Shown: positions 9,661 through 17,646, counted from the first letter of the stretch. The stretch: DNA of 33,701 nucleotides from Iphinoe sp. HA4291-MV1 (GCA_019359415.1 JAHHHH010000081.1:1-33701), one strand, 5' to 3'. Program-made: numbers and translations. The notes: generated by a model not told the origin, from the letters alone.

Positions 9661-12600
9661 ATGGTACTTAAAGATGTTAACCAACGCCCTAGATATTTTG
9701 CAGGTCAGTATTTATTAGAAGAAGACTTTGAACTAGAACAGGATTATCATATTGATCGCCAATGTCGCCACAACCGTTTGCTGCATGTTTCGGGTATTGC
9801 CGAGGGTTTGAGTGTTAAGTTGGAAAAAAATACATTAACTGTGTCTTCTGGCACAGCTGTAGATAAATATGGTCAACAGATCGTCCTCCTCAACAACCAA
9901 ACCGTGGATTTGCCATCTAATAATGGAGAATACATTCTATTCATTCAATATACAGAAGAAAATGACTTGGAACAGTCAGGTACTCAAAAGGGTTATAGGC
10001 GCATAGTAGAAAAACCTAGTATTAAGGTTGATTTAGTAAATAATGTTCCAGATAGTGCTATTAAACTAGCCAAGCTGGCGATCGCTCAAGGCCAAATCAC
10101 AAATCCTATTGATCTCAATGTTCGTGAATATTCTGGATTGCGCTTGCCTTCACCTACTAACGAAGGTTTAACGCTGCGTTCTGGGGGCGATCAGGCTAGT
10201 AATTTGGCTGTTCTCAGTGGTGGTTTCAGTGTCACTGATAAAGTTGGTATCGGTACTATAACTCCGACAGCAAAACTACATATTGTTGATTCCTTTCAAG
10301 ATGCCCGTGGCACAACTTTAATTTTAGGTTCGACTGATGCTTCTAATCTAAGATTAGGCTATGACCAAGGATATAGCTGGATTCAGTCACATGGGAGCAA
10401 GCCGCTTGCGATTAATTCTTTAGGTAACAACGTCGGTATCGGCACCACAAATCCGACAGAAAAACTGGAAATTGGTGGTAATTTGAAGGTTAATGGGAAT
10501 ATTTCTGCTACTGGCAATGTTGGTATTGGGACAACAACAACTTTGACAGAAAAACTGGAAATTGGTGGTAATTTGAAGGTTAGTGGGAATATCTCTGCTA
10601 CTGGCAATGTGGGTATCGGTATCGGTACAGCAACTCTGACAGAAAAACTGGAAATTGGTGGTAATTTGAAGGTTAGTGGGAATATTTCTGCTACTGGCAA
10701 TGTTGGTATTGGAACAACGACTGCTCCAAGTAAGAAACTTCAGATTGAAAGTGGAGAATTGAGAGTCAAAGCAAGCCATAACATCGACACAGCAGACATT
10801 GGTACATTCTACCGAGGCGATCTTACTCAGGGTATTGGGATTGGCTACAACCGGATTGAAGCGATTGGCAGTATCGCCAACCAGGATATTTTGATTCTTC
10901 CAAAGGGAACTGGTAAGGTTGGTATCGGTACAGCAAGTCCGACAGAAAAACTAGAAATTAGTGGTGGTAATTTGAAGGTTGTTAATGGGAATATCTCTGC
11001 TATCGATGCTACATTAACTGGCAAGGTTGTCATTGGCACGGGTTCAACTGTACCTATTAAGAAACTTCAGATTGAAAGTGGAGAATTGAAAGTCAAAGCA
11101 AGCCATGACAACGGGACAGCAGACATTGGTACATTCTACCGAAACAATCTTACTCAGGGTATTGGGATTGGCTACAACCGGATTGAAGCGATTGGCAGTA
11201 TCGACAACCAGGATATTTTGATTCTTCCAAAGGGAACTGGTAAGGTTGGTATCGGTACAGCAAGTCCGACAGAAAAACTAGAAATTAGTGGTGGTAATTT
11301 GAAGGTTAATGGGAATATCTCTGCTATCGATGCTACATTAACTGGCAAGGTTGGCATTGGCACGGGTTCAACTGTACCTATTAAGAAACTTCAGATTGAA
11401 AGTGGAGAATTGAGAGTCAAAGCAAGCCATAACATCGACACAGCAGACATTGGTACATTCTACCGAAACAATCTTACTCAGGGTATTGGGATTGGCTACA
11501 ACCGGATTGAAGCGATTGGCAGTATCGACAACCAGGATATTTTGATTCTTCCAAAGGGAACTGGTAAGGTTGGTATCGGTACAGCAAGTCCGACAGAAAA
11601 ACTAGAAATTAGTGATGGTAATTTGAAGGTTAGTGGGAATATTTCTGCTACTGGCAATGTTGGTATTGGGACAACAACAACTCTGACAGAAAAACTGGAA
11701 ATTGGTGGTAATTTGAAGGTTAGTGGGAATATCTCTGCTACTGGCAATGTTGGTATTGGTACAGCAAGTCCGGCAGCCAATCTACAAGTACGAAATACGA
11801 TTACCGTTTACAACAAAGATAATTTTGATTTCTCGAAAACAGCCCTATTGGTGAATTCCAAAACTCATAATGGTGGTAGTAGTCCAGCAGCAGCGGAATC
11901 CGTTTTAACCCTGGCAAGAGAAGGGGTTGCAAATCAAAGTTGGGGAAATATGGTTGATTTCCAACTAAGTAACTACAGAAAAGATAATGACGGTACTACT
12001 GATGCCATCACCCAACTAGATTTATATCTCACCAAAGGGCAGTTCTCACAACAATCGGTGATGAGTTTGAGGGGTAATGGCAACGTTAAGATTAACGGGG
12101 TTCTGGAGGGTAATGCTGGTCTTCCTGTTGGTGTTAACAACAATAAATATCCCCCTACTGGAGCAGTCCTTCGGGAAATGAATGGTGAGAAAACAATTGC
12201 CTTCGATTACGTAGGAGATGAACTTAAGATTTTTATGAAGGAAGAAACAGAAACTAATTGGAGGGAAGTAAAAACATTTGTTATAAATCATCCCCAAAAT
12301 CAATCAAAGTACTTAATTCATGGAACGCTTGAAGGACCAGAAGCAGCCGTATACTATCGAGGTACAGGTCAACTTGTAAATGGCAAAACAGAAATTACCT
12401 TGCCTGATTACTTTGAAGCTTTAACCCGACAAGAAGGAAGGACTATTATCCTGACAAATATCAATGGATTTGATCAACTGATGATTCGGAAAATAGAGCA
12501 GGATAAAATTAGGAATGGTAAATTTCTTGTTGTCTCCGATAATCCTAATTCTTTTCAGGAATTTGATTGGGAAGTGAAAGCAGTTCGACAAGATGTATTA

Positions 12601-12684
12601 CCTCTTGTAGTCGAGCCAGACAAGAAAGATTTGGAAGTTAAAGGCTATGGTCCTTATACCTATGCTATTCCTAAAAATCCATAA
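9661..12684 (+). CDS. Tail-fibre protein built from tandem repeats (Afp13-like)
   Basis: 1007 residues; the ATG is preceded by AAGGACAAC. The N-terminal about 165 residues (RPRYFAGQYLLEEDFELEQD then YHIDRQCRHNRLLH) form an attachment domain common to fibres next to tail I genes. Residues 190-700 are tandem repeats of the TEKLEIGGNLKVSGNISATG and NVGIGT type, as in trimeric beta-structured fibres. Three longer units of about 108 residues contain KKLQIESGELRVKASH and GIGYNRIEAIGS. The C-terminus (LEGPEAAVYYRGTGQLVNGK, LPDYFEALTRQEGRTIILTN, WEVKAVRQDV) resembles the terminal domain of fibres with S74-type tails. It should determine what surface the particle recognises, possibly the cell's own thylakoids if this is a tCIS. 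Confidence 0.85.
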   Translation: MVLKDVNQRPRYFAGQYLLEEDFELEQDYHIDRQCRHNRLLHVSGIAEGLSVKLEKNTLTVSSGTAVDKYGQQIVLLNNQTVDLPSNNGEYILFIQYTEENDLEQSGTQKGYRRIVEKPSIKVDLVNNVPDSAIKLAKLAIAQGQITNPIDLNVREYSGLRLPSPTNEGLTLRSGGDQASNLAVLSGGFSVTDKVGIGTITPTAKLHIVDSFQDARGTTLILGSTDASNLRLGYDQGYSWIQSHGSKPLAINSLGNNVGIGTTNPTEKLEIGGNLKVNGNISATGNVGIGTTTTLTEKLEIGGNLKVSGNISATGNVGIGIGTATLTEKLEIGGNLKVSGNISATGNVGIGTTTAPSKKLQIESGELRVKASHNIDTADIGTFYRGDLTQGIGIGYNRIEAIGSIANQDILILPKGTGKVGIGTASPTEKLEISGGNLKVVNGNISAIDATLTGKVVIGTGSTVPIKKLQIESGELKVKASHDNGTADIGTFYRNNLTQGIGIGYNRIEAIGSIDNQDILILPKGTGKVGIGTASPTEKLEISGGNLKVNGNISAIDATLTGKVGIGTGSTVPIKKLQIESGELRVKASHNIDTADIGTFYRNNLTQGIGIGYNRIEAIGSIDNQDILILPKGTGKVGIGTASPTEKLEISDGNLKVSGNISATGNVGIGTTTTLTEKLEIGGNLKVSGNISATGNVGIGTASPAANLQVRNTITVYNKDNFDFSKTALLVNSKTHNGGSSPAAAESVLTLAREGVANQSWGNMVDFQLSNYRKDNDGTTDAITQLDLYLTKGQFSQQSVMSLRGNGNVKINGVLEGNAGLPVGVNNNKYPPTGAVLREMNGEKTIAFDYVGDELKIFMKEETETNWREVKTFVINHPQNQSKYLIHGTLEGPEAAVYYRGTGQLVNGKTEITLPDYFEALTRQEGRTIILTNINGFDQLMIRKIEQDKIRNGKFLVVSDNPNSFQEFDWEVKAVRQDVLPLVVEPDKKDLEVKGYGPYTYAIPKNP
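10440..11790 (+). repeat. Nested direct repeats within the fibre gene
   Basis: A unit of roughly 90-100 bp, TEKLEIGGNLKVSGNISATG plus NVGIGT, recurs at about 10440, 10540, 10640, 11580 and 11680. A longer unit starts with AAGAAACTTCAGATTGAAAG at 10732, 11059 and 11383, giving periods of 327 and 324 bp, both multiples of three. Near identity of the copies implies recent expansion or ongoing homogenisation. Confidence 0.93.
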
Positions 12685-12760
12685 TTTTAAGATCTACGCA
12701 ATCGGGCAAAATTAGTCTTTTCAACTTGATTAACAGTATTTTTGATTCAAGTATTATCTG

Positions 12761-12997
12761 ATGAAACAACAACTCGAACAACGCCTTCAATCCCTCAAGA
12801 CTGAATTTGAAGCAGGTCAAAAAATGCTGTCAGAATTAGAAGCAAAACAAGCCAATCTGCGAGATACATTACTCCGCATCAGTGGCGCAATTCAGGTACT
12901 CGAAGAGGTATTAAACGAAGCCTCAGAAACTACCGATAATGGTAACCAAACACCGGAAACTGTCAGTGCAGAAGTTGTCACAACAGAAAGGCTTTAA
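12761..12997 (+). CDS. Small coiled-coil protein of the eCIS operon
   Basis: 78 residues. Residues 1-50 have a heptad pattern (QLEQRLQSLKTEFEAGQKML, then LRISGAIQVLEEVL) strongly predictive of coiled coil. The tail is acidic and Thr-rich, likely disordered. It follows the fibre gene by 76 bp with no obvious terminator, so it is probably the last gene of the structural operon. Similar small helical proteins follow fibre genes in other loci I know of; a role in fibre attachment or chaperoning is a guess. Confidence 0.7.
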   Translation: MKQQLEQRLQSLKTEFEAGQKMLSELEAKQANLRDTLLRISGAIQVLEEVLNEASETTDNGNQTPETVSAEVVTTERL

Positions 12998-13094
12998 ACA
13001 CTCAGTTCAACCTATGCGTGACAATTTAATTCGATGAATAGACCCGCGCTGTCAGGGTTTAGCAATGCTCACCTTTGTCAACTTAACGCGAAGC

Positions 13095-13234
13095 CTTTGT
13101 CCCGCAAGGAACTCAAGTTCCTTGCTCATAGCTGAAGTCATCTTTAGATGACTAAATATGCGGCAAAATTTTGAGTCTACTTCAGTAGACTTGGGCTATT
13201 AGCCTGAGAATTCATTCTCAGGCGGGTGACAAAG
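13095..13234 (+). repeat. Multi-hairpin (cloverleaf-like) repeat element
   Basis: Four consecutive short perfect hairpins lie at 13105-13124 (9-bp stem), 13136-13153 (8), 13174-13191 (8) and 13202-13223 (9), with loops of 2-4 bases. They are enclosed by an imperfect outer inverted repeat, CTTTGTCCCGC at 13095 against GCGGGTGACAAAG at 13222. The whole can fold as one multi-branched structure. It begins about 100 bp after the coiled-coil gene and may double as a transcription end, but there is no U-run. I recognise the style as a cyanobacterial intergenic repeat, not a named RNA. Bases 12998-13094 hold nothing else recognisable. Confidence 0.75.
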
Positions 13235-13312
13235 CTAACAGAGAAGCTATTTTTAGCTTTAGTTGACACCAAAGAGCATTGTGCTTTACCCCTACACAAA
13301 AGAAGAATCGCA

Positions 13313-13411
13313 TCCCCCCTAATCGTTGAAGTTCTAAGCGATATCATTAAATCACCCATATTTCCAGAACTAAAATTGACAGCCGCACAAATTTTTCAGG
13401 CTCAAAAGTGA
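13313..13411 (+). pseudogene. Uma2 family nuclease remnant
   Basis: The frame reads SPLIVEVLSD then IIKSPIFPELKLTAAQIFQA. The first part matches the catalytic IPLVIEVVS region and the second the C-terminal tail (FPELNLTAQQIF) of the Uma2 at 26275. The roughly 70 residues between them are missing and so is the N-terminus, so this is an internally deleted relic abutting the multi-hairpin repeat. Confidence 0.7.
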
Positions 13412-13454
13412 GGAATAAACAAAGCGATCGCTTTTTTCACACATCTTAAACAAA

Positions 13455-14129
13455 ATGACTATTGCAATACCCGTCACTATCCCTCTCAAAAATATTCAGA
13501 TCAACCCAGGCAGTATAATCACCATCCATGATGTAACCTGGGAGCAATTTGAAGCGATTTTAGAGGAACGAGAAGCCGAAGGCATCAGAACTAGAATTGC
13601 TTACAGTAAAGGCACATTAGAAATTGTGTCCCCCCTCCCTGCTTATGAAAGACCACACCGAATTATTGGCTATATCGTTACCACTCTCCTTGATGTGCAA
13701 GGACGAGATTGGGAAGACTTTGGTTCTAGCACATTTAGAAAGAAAGCCAAACAAGCAGGACTGGAACCCGATACCTGTTTTTACATTCAAAATGCTGAGA
13801 AAATGCGCGATCTGCTTGCAGCAGCGCTTCGCGATCGCCAGAAAATAGATATGACCGTCGATCCCCCTCCTGACTTAGCCATTGCAGCCGATATCACTTC
13901 CAAGACAACCCTCGATATCTATGGAGCATTAGAAGTGCCAGAGGTGTGGGTTTATACTGAAGAAAAATTTATGATTAACATTCTCACAGAAGGTAAGTAC
14001 GTTGAATCGTTTACCAGTCCTACTTTTCCCAACTTACCGATTATAGAATTAATTCCTCAGTTGGTAAAGCAGGCATTCACCGAAGGTAGCAGCAAAATGC
14101 TCAGAGAACTGAGAAAGCAAATGAGTTAG
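13455..14129 (+). CDS. Uma2 family (PD-(D/E)XK-like) protein with altered active site
   Basis: 224 residues, a close paralogue of the gene at 29819. Family features are WEQFEAILEEREAEGIRTRI, SPLPAYERPHRIIGYIVTTL, DPPPDLAI and YGALEVPEVWVY. Two differences from the paralogue stand out. The residue after DLAI is Ala (DLAIAADITS), where the paralogue has Glu (DLAIEADVTS), the position expected for the catalytic acid of the fold. There is also an in-frame 24-bp insertion at 13812-13835 adding eight residues (LLAAALRD). It may therefore be catalytically dead. It lies 52 bp upstream of the first effector, and the intergenic sequence is almost identical to that downstream of the paralogue, so the block was duplicated. 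The biological role of Uma2 proteins is poorly known. Confidence 0.85.
   Translation: MTIAIPVTIPLKNIQINPGSIITIHDVTWEQFEAILEEREAEGIRTRIAYSKGTLEIVSPLPAYERPHRIIGYIVTTLLDVQGRDWEDFGSSTFRKKAKQAGLEPDTCFYIQNAEKMRDLLAAALRDRQKIDMTVDPPPDLAIAADITSKTTLDIYGALEVPEVWVYTEEKFMINILTEGKYVESFTSPTFPNLPIIELIPQLVKQAFTEGSSKMLRELRKQMS
13812..13835 (+). repeat. 24-bp in-frame insertion in Uma2
   Basis: Compared base by base with 30170-30190 of the paralogue, the extra 24 bases lie between two copies of CGCGAT (13806-13811 and 13830-13835). The phase is preserved. Confidence 0.85.
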
Positions 14130-14143
14130 AGATTAACAACCAA

Positions 14144-14181
14144 AATCGCGCATTTCATACCCAGTTGTGGAGGAAAATTTT
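14144..14181 (+). promoter_or_regulatory. Conserved 5' box and RBS of the effector leader module
   Basis: ATCGCGCATTTCATACCCAG is followed by TTGTGGAGGAAAATTTT and the ATG. GGAGG is a strong Shine-Dalgarno sequence nine bases before the ATG, which decides the start against the upstream in-frame GTG at 14167. The same box, with few changes, precedes the ATGs at 19595, 22200, 27300, 28245 and 30522, is partial at 25869, and is split by an insertion at 17820. The conservation reaches too far upstream to be the RBS alone. Confidence 0.8.
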
Positions 14182-15192
14182 ATGCAACGCCAACATCAGA
14201 GCGAGACTAAAAATGCGATCACTACCAGTAATAAAGAAAATGCGATCGATCAACATTCTCCTCACCCGATAGAGGAATTGCAAAGTGCGATCGGCAATCG
14301 AGCGGTTAACCAACTCCTGAAAACCCAACAGACAATCTCGCCTCAACCTACTTTACAAGCAAAGTTTCGGGGTTTGTCTGGCGAATTGACTGAGAACTTG
14401 CAGCAGCAGGGTGAGGTATTGCCAAAAGCTTCAGGGGGTGGTAAGAAAATACCAGAAGCCGTACAGCAAAAGATGGAAACGGCATTTGGCACAGACTTCT
14501 CAGATGTCCGCATTCACGAAGGAAAAGAAGCCGAGTCGATAGGGGCGATTGCCTACACTCGTGGGCAGAACATTCACTTTGCCCCTGGTAAGTATGACCC
14601 AAATAGTCAGACAGGACAGAAATTGCTGGGACATGAACTCACTCATGTGATGCAACAACAAGCAGGACAGGTAGCAGCGCCTCAAGGGAAAGATATTCCC
14701 ATTAATGTCGAACCCCAATTAGAGCATGAGGCAGACGTGCTGGGAGCGAAGGCAGCGCAAGGTAAGCAAGTGCAGGTGGCTGGTGCAGGAACAAGATTGG
14801 AGTCAACAGTTGCTTTAGATGCAGGACAGGTAGTGCAGTGTGGTAGAACTCCTGGATTGTTAAAGACACCAGCCCGTCACTTAAAAAAGAAACTGTTGGC
14901 ATTACATGGGCTGGGGCATGCGTTAGCTGGTAACCTCAATCGTGCGGTAGCGATTTCCCGGCAGATAAAACGAATAGAGCAAAAATTGAATGCTGATAAG
15001 ATGAGAAGAAATCCCCCAAACTTTAAGAGCACTGTTGATGAGATGAACAGCAGTTCCCAAGTTTCTGGGTTGGCAGAGGGTGAAGAGCAATTACAAGAGT
15101 TTCAACAAGAGTTGGCTTCACTGGGTGAGTCCGAGTCTGAGAAAGAGGGGAGTTTGACAGAGGAAGAGAAATTTGAAATCAAGGAAGGTTAA
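14182..15192 (+). CDS. eCIS effector 1: leader + DUF4157 + unknown C-terminus
   Basis: 336 residues. Residues 1-55 are the shared leader (MQRQHQSETKNAI, then PHPIEELQSAIGNRAVNQLL). DUF4157 follows: AVQQKMETAFGTDFSDVRIH, ARGQ-type loop and GHELTHVMQQQAG, with H151, E152 and H155 as the HExxH-like motif. DUF4157 is the known marker domain of eCIS cargo and may be cleaved or act in loading. From about residue 225 the protein has no recognisable domain: a basic, Lys/Arg/Leu-rich helical stretch (LKKKLLALHGLGHALAGNLN) followed by a very acidic tail (GESESEKEGSLTEEEKFEIK). The basic helix could be membrane-active; this is a guess. A truncated relative exists at 30522. Confidence 0.85.
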   Translation: MQRQHQSETKNAITTSNKENAIDQHSPHPIEELQSAIGNRAVNQLLKTQQTISPQPTLQAKFRGLSGELTENLQQQGEVLPKASGGGKKIPEAVQQKMETAFGTDFSDVRIHEGKEAESIGAIAYTRGQNIHFAPGKYDPNSQTGQKLLGHELTHVMQQQAGQVAAPQGKDIPINVEPQLEHEADVLGAKAAQGKQVQVAGAGTRLESTVALDAGQVVQCGRTPGLLKTPARHLKKKLLALHGLGHALAGNLNRAVAISRQIKRIEQKLNADKMRRNPPNFKSTVDEMNSSSQVSGLAEGEEQLQEFQQELASLGESESEKEGSLTEEEKFEIKEG

Positions 15193-15230
15193 GGAACTCG
15201 AAGCAGACGCTTTATTACCGAAGAAAGGCA

Positions 15231-15443
15231 GAGGGCAGAGGGCAGAAGGCAGAAGGGATATTGATTTTTGATCTGCCCGATGCAACCGGGTCTAAAGCCC
15301 CTAAATTTATTTATGAAAAACAAAATAAAAATGTATTTCGAGACGCACAGCGCAAGAAATACGGCGTCCTTATCAAATCCCCTAAATTTATTTATGGGGA
15401 TTCCTTCTGCCCTCTGCCTCCTGCCTTCTGCCTTCTTAATTCA
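15231..15443 (+). repeat. Inverted heptad-repeat arms bracketing a 150-bp segment
   Basis: The left arm (15231-15257) is GGCAGAG/GGCAGAA heptads. The right arm (15407-15438) is its complement (CCTTCTGCCCTCTGCC...). Between them CCCCTAAATTTATTTATG occurs twice (15297 and 15380). No gene is evident. The arrangement recurs at 25990-26181 and resembles a non-autonomous element. Confidence 0.75.
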
Positions 15444-15588
15444 AGAACTAGAGGAACTGAAGAAAGACCTTGCACGAAAGCACCTCAAGGTAAGTAGGCA
15501 ACGTAAAGACTTTGCTGTGAAGACGGCAAGGTGCGTAGTCCAGTCTAACGACTTGGTAGCTTATGAAGACTTGAAGGTGCGAAATATG

Positions 15589-15650
15589 GTGAGCCAGCGC
15601 GTTGGGCGGGTTTCCCGACTTGAAGCGACTGGCGAACCCGTAAGGGTGAG
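15589..15650 (+). repeat. GTGAG-flanked in-frame element (57-bp form)
   Basis: Flanked by GGTGAG at 15588-15593 and 15645-15650, 57 bp apart. It is translated SQRVGRVSRLEATGEPVRV within TnpB. It shares both ends with the 102-bp forms at 18319 and 29624 and lacks their middle. Confidence 0.88.
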
Positions 15651-15958
15651 GAATAGACACCTTGCCAAATCGATTTCTGATGCAGCGTGGACTCAGTTCC
15701 GTTCTTGGGTTGAGTATTTTGGGAGAGTGTTTGGTGTGGTCACGGTTGCTGTGCCACCCCACTACACCAGTCAAAATTGCTCTAATTGTGGTCGTGTTGT
15801 TAAGAAAACTCTTAGCACCAGGACGCATACCTGCTTGCATTGTGGGCATGTCCAAGACAGAGATCATAATGCTGCACGAAACATACTCGAAAAGGGATTA
15901 AGTACGGTGGGTCACATCGGAACTAACGCCTCTGGAGAGAACGACCTCTGCTTAGGTG

Positions 15959-16010
15959 TTCGCCCTTGGCGTCTCCCCTTCTCCTAAGGGAGACGCTGCG
16001 CGATGGGAGA
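15959..16010 (+). repeat. Palindromic insertion in the TnpB tail
   Basis: GTCTCCCCTTCTCCTAAGGG with AGACGCTGCGCGATGGGAG interrupts the TnpB frame after NDLCL. The same GGAGACGCTGCGCGA core occurs at 641, 19790, 25960 and 26068. Exact edges are uncertain by a few bases. Confidence 0.65.
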
Positions 16011-16065
16011 GGAAACTCCTCTAAGTAAGTCGACTTGTGGAAAGAGGAAGCTCAAGGAGCAATCT

Positions 16066-16112
16066 TTGGAATCCCCCGCTATACTCGGTACTCCGAGTTA
16101 GCGGTGGGAGGA
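16066..16112 (+). repeat. Right-end hairpin of the degraded TnpB element
   Basis: GAATCCCCCGCTA pairs imperfectly with TAGCGGTGGGAGG around an inner ACTCGG...CCGAGT stem and ends ATGTCAA. This is the usual right end of cyanobacterial IS200/IS605 elements and overlaps the region that would give the guide (omega) RNA. Confidence 0.65.
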
Positions 16113-16114
16113 TG

Positions 16115-16534
16115 TCAATGTTCAAAGTCAACAGCCGTTAAGGAAAGCCCAGAATAATGGTCATTAAAAAACTGAGCTAGGGACTCTGCTTGAGATCGGC
16201 TAACTTGGCGTTGACCATTAACCACTTCTGTTACAGTCTCAACAGAACCAAAAACCCCAACTAAAGAAGTTGGTTCAACATCAAATTCATGTATCAAAGA
16301 TTGCAAAGTAGCGGCGGGTTTTGATTTTTCCAGAGAATAATGATGTTCTTCGTAATTCTCAATCAGAAGAACTAACAACTCAAAAAGCGTAGTTTCGGCC
16401 TCGGTTAACTCGCCAGACATCATCCCCTCTACTACTTTTAAGGCTCTGTTATACTCAAGTTCAGTTTTAATTGGCTTCGGCTGATACTGAATCAGTAAAT
16501 CGGTATAGGTTTGTTGACTAGAAGTAGAGGTCAT
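16115..16534 (-). CDS. higA: HigA-like antitoxin
   Basis: 139 residues from the ATG at 16534, which lies inside the toxin gene (17-bp overlap); a longer frame from 16576 is less likely. Features are an acidic N-terminal helix region (LTEAETTLFELLVLLIENYE) and a C-terminal Xre-type helix-turn-helix (SLVGVFGSVETVTEVVNGQR, then QVSRSQAESLAQFFN). It is encoded after the toxin, the HigBA order. It probably neutralises HigB and represses the shared promoter upstream of 16817. The gene ends five bases beyond the TnpB element's right end, so the element inserted just after it. Confidence 0.85.
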   Translation of the reverse strand: MTSTSSQQTYTDLLIQYQPKPIKTELEYNRALKVVEGMMSGELTEAETTLFELLVLLIENYEEHHYSLEKSKPAATLQSLIHEFDVEPTSLVGVFGSVETVTEVVNGQRQVSRSQAESLAQFFNDHYSGLSLTAVDFEH

Positions 16535-16817
16535 CTTTCCACTTTTCCTTATCGTATTCAGGATGGGTAAGAACATATTTAATAAAAATTGTCTGGCTGG
16601 AATATCTAATGTCTACAATCAAACGATAGTTATTACCTTTGATGTTGAACACAGTAAAGTTACCAACCGCCTCTGCCTTCGGATACCTTTTTTGGACATC
16701 CAGTAAATTAGACCAGTTCGCTTTAGAGGTAAACTTGTACCAGTCATTGAGAGCATCTTCAGCATCAGCGTGTTGAACCCAAAATTCCCGCAATTTCACT
16801 TTACTGATTACGTGCAT
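16518..16817 (-). CDS. higB: HigB-like mRNA interferase toxin (RelE superfamily)
   Basis: 99 residues, starting MHVISKVKLREFWVQHADAE. The YRLIVDIRYSSQTIFIKYVL core and the ending LTHPEYDKEKWKDDLYF are typical of the HigB family, which cleaves ribosome-bound mRNA. It overlaps higA by 17 bp. A complete, intact module inside an effector array may serve to stabilise the region; that is inference. Confidence 0.9.
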   Translation of the reverse strand: MHVISKVKLREFWVQHADAEDALNDWYKFTSKANWSNLLDVQKRYPKAEAVGNFTVFNIKGNNYRLIVDIRYSSQTIFIKYVLTHPEYDKEKWKDDLYF

Positions 16818-16853
16818 CCCTAAAGTTAGAAATTTGTGCTGATTGTAGCATTG

Positions 16854-16940
16854 ATTGAAATTCGTTACTTGCCTAAGGATAAGAATGTCGAGAGAGATTT
16901 AGTAAAATTGGCAGCACAAACGTTAATGGAATGGATTTAG
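16854..16940 (+). pseudogene. C-terminal remnant of an unidentified protein
   Basis: A 28-residue open stretch reads IEIRYLPKDKNVERDLVKLA then AQTLMEWI and stop, without a start. It looks like a helical protein end left by rearrangement. No function is assigned. It lies in the divergent region between higB and the nuclease-like gene, where nothing else is clear. Confidence 0.25.
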
Positions 16941-17016
16941 TCAGAAAAGATAAAATTAACAAAGTATGTTCAGTAATCAAATCGGATTCCTATACCTAGA
17001 ACTTAGCTGAAAATTT

Positions 17017-17646
17017 ATGGTTGAAACCATTCAAGCAAAAGATATCACCCTTCGAGATTTAAGGCTTAACTTTGGTCTTCAACTCACCCAGGAGCGCGAA
17101 TTTTTTCCAGAGTGGCAAGAGAATCTTCCAGAAATCACCGACTTACAAAAGCAACAACTTGATCGGGTGAAAGACGGATATTTCAACCTACTGGCTTATC
17201 CTCCTATGCTAGAAGGTGTTGTCAGAATGACTATTCTCGACCCTCTACTTTTTATTGGTGAATTTTACTTAGCACCTTTTCAGGTAAAAGCTGAAAAATC
17301 AGTCAAAATCTCTACAGAAGATGAAGGAACAATTGTCACCGGAACTCTCGATGTCTTAATCTTGAAAGATGCCATCTGGGTGATGGTGATTGAATCCAAG
17401 CAGGTAGAATTTTCCATCGAAGCCGGATTAGCACAAATCCTATCTTATATGCTAGGAAATCCCCATCCTGAAAAACCAAGCTTTGGTATGATTACGACAG
17501 GTGGAAGTTTTATTTTTCTCAAGTTAGTCAAAGGAGATTCCCCTCGATACGGGTTGTCAAGGCTATTCTCACTGCTAAATCCTGGCAACGATTTATATAC
17601 CGTCTTGAGCATTTTGCGCCAATTAGCTCAAACCGTATCGGATTGA
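17017..17646 (+). CDS. PD-(D/E)XK-like protein (restriction subunit R-like)
   Basis: 209 residues, paralogous to 27581. The core is TGTLDVLILKDAIWVMVIES followed by KQ: an Asp in the first strand (D112 region) and E-S-K in the second fit the D-x(n)-ExK arrangement of the PD-(D/E)XK fold. FSIEAGLAQILSYML and KPSFGMITTGGSFIFLKL complete the domain. Such proteins are often labelled type I restriction subunit R in cyanobacteria but lack helicase parts and partner genes here. It lies 173 bp upstream of a leader fragment; its paralogue lies 46 bp upstream of effector 3. Confidence 0.75.
   Translation: MVETIQAKDITLRDLRLNFGLQLTQEREFFPEWQENLPEITDLQKQQLDRVKDGYFNLLAYPPMLEGVVRMTILDPLLFIGEFYLAPFQVKAEKSVKISTEDEGTIVTGTLDVLILKDAIWVMVIESKQVEFSIEAGLAQILSYMLGNPHPEKPSFGMITTGGSFIFLKLVKGDSPRYGLSRLFSLLNPGNDLYTVLSILRQLAQTVSD

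Larger units (their letters stand above)
15446..16100 (+). pseudogene. tnpB: IS200/IS605-type TnpB, 5'-truncated and interrupted
   Basis: The frame from 15446 aligns with the second half of TnpB: ARKHLKVSRQRKDF, SNDLVAYEDLKVRN (RuvC-II Glu present), HYTSQNCSNCG and CLHCGHVQDRDHNAARNIL (zinc finger and RuvC-III Asp). The N-terminal about 230 residues, including RuvC-I, are missing. A 57-bp GTGAG-flanked element sits in frame between NMV and RNRHLAKS. A second palindromic insertion around 15959-16008 brings the stop at 15985, beyond which the original frame resumes (EETPLSKSTCGKRKLKEQSL) up to 16100. It cannot encode an active nuclease. Confidence 0.88.

Noticed and set aside
10383-11780. Several minus-strand open frames rich in P, F, S and L opposite the fibre gene
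   Set aside because: They are antisense shadows of the tandem repeats (the same phrase recurs because the + strand repeats) and have no RBS or family features.
13095-13234. tRNA-like gene suggested by the cloverleaf arrangement
   Set aside because: Four perfect hairpins of equal stem size, no T-loop (GTTCRA) or D-loop consensus and no acceptor-stem pairing of proper length.
15448-15867. 139-residue minus-strand frame opposite the TnpB remnant
   Set aside because: It is a shadow of the TnpB reading frame, whose zinc finger and RuvC motifs are on the + strand.
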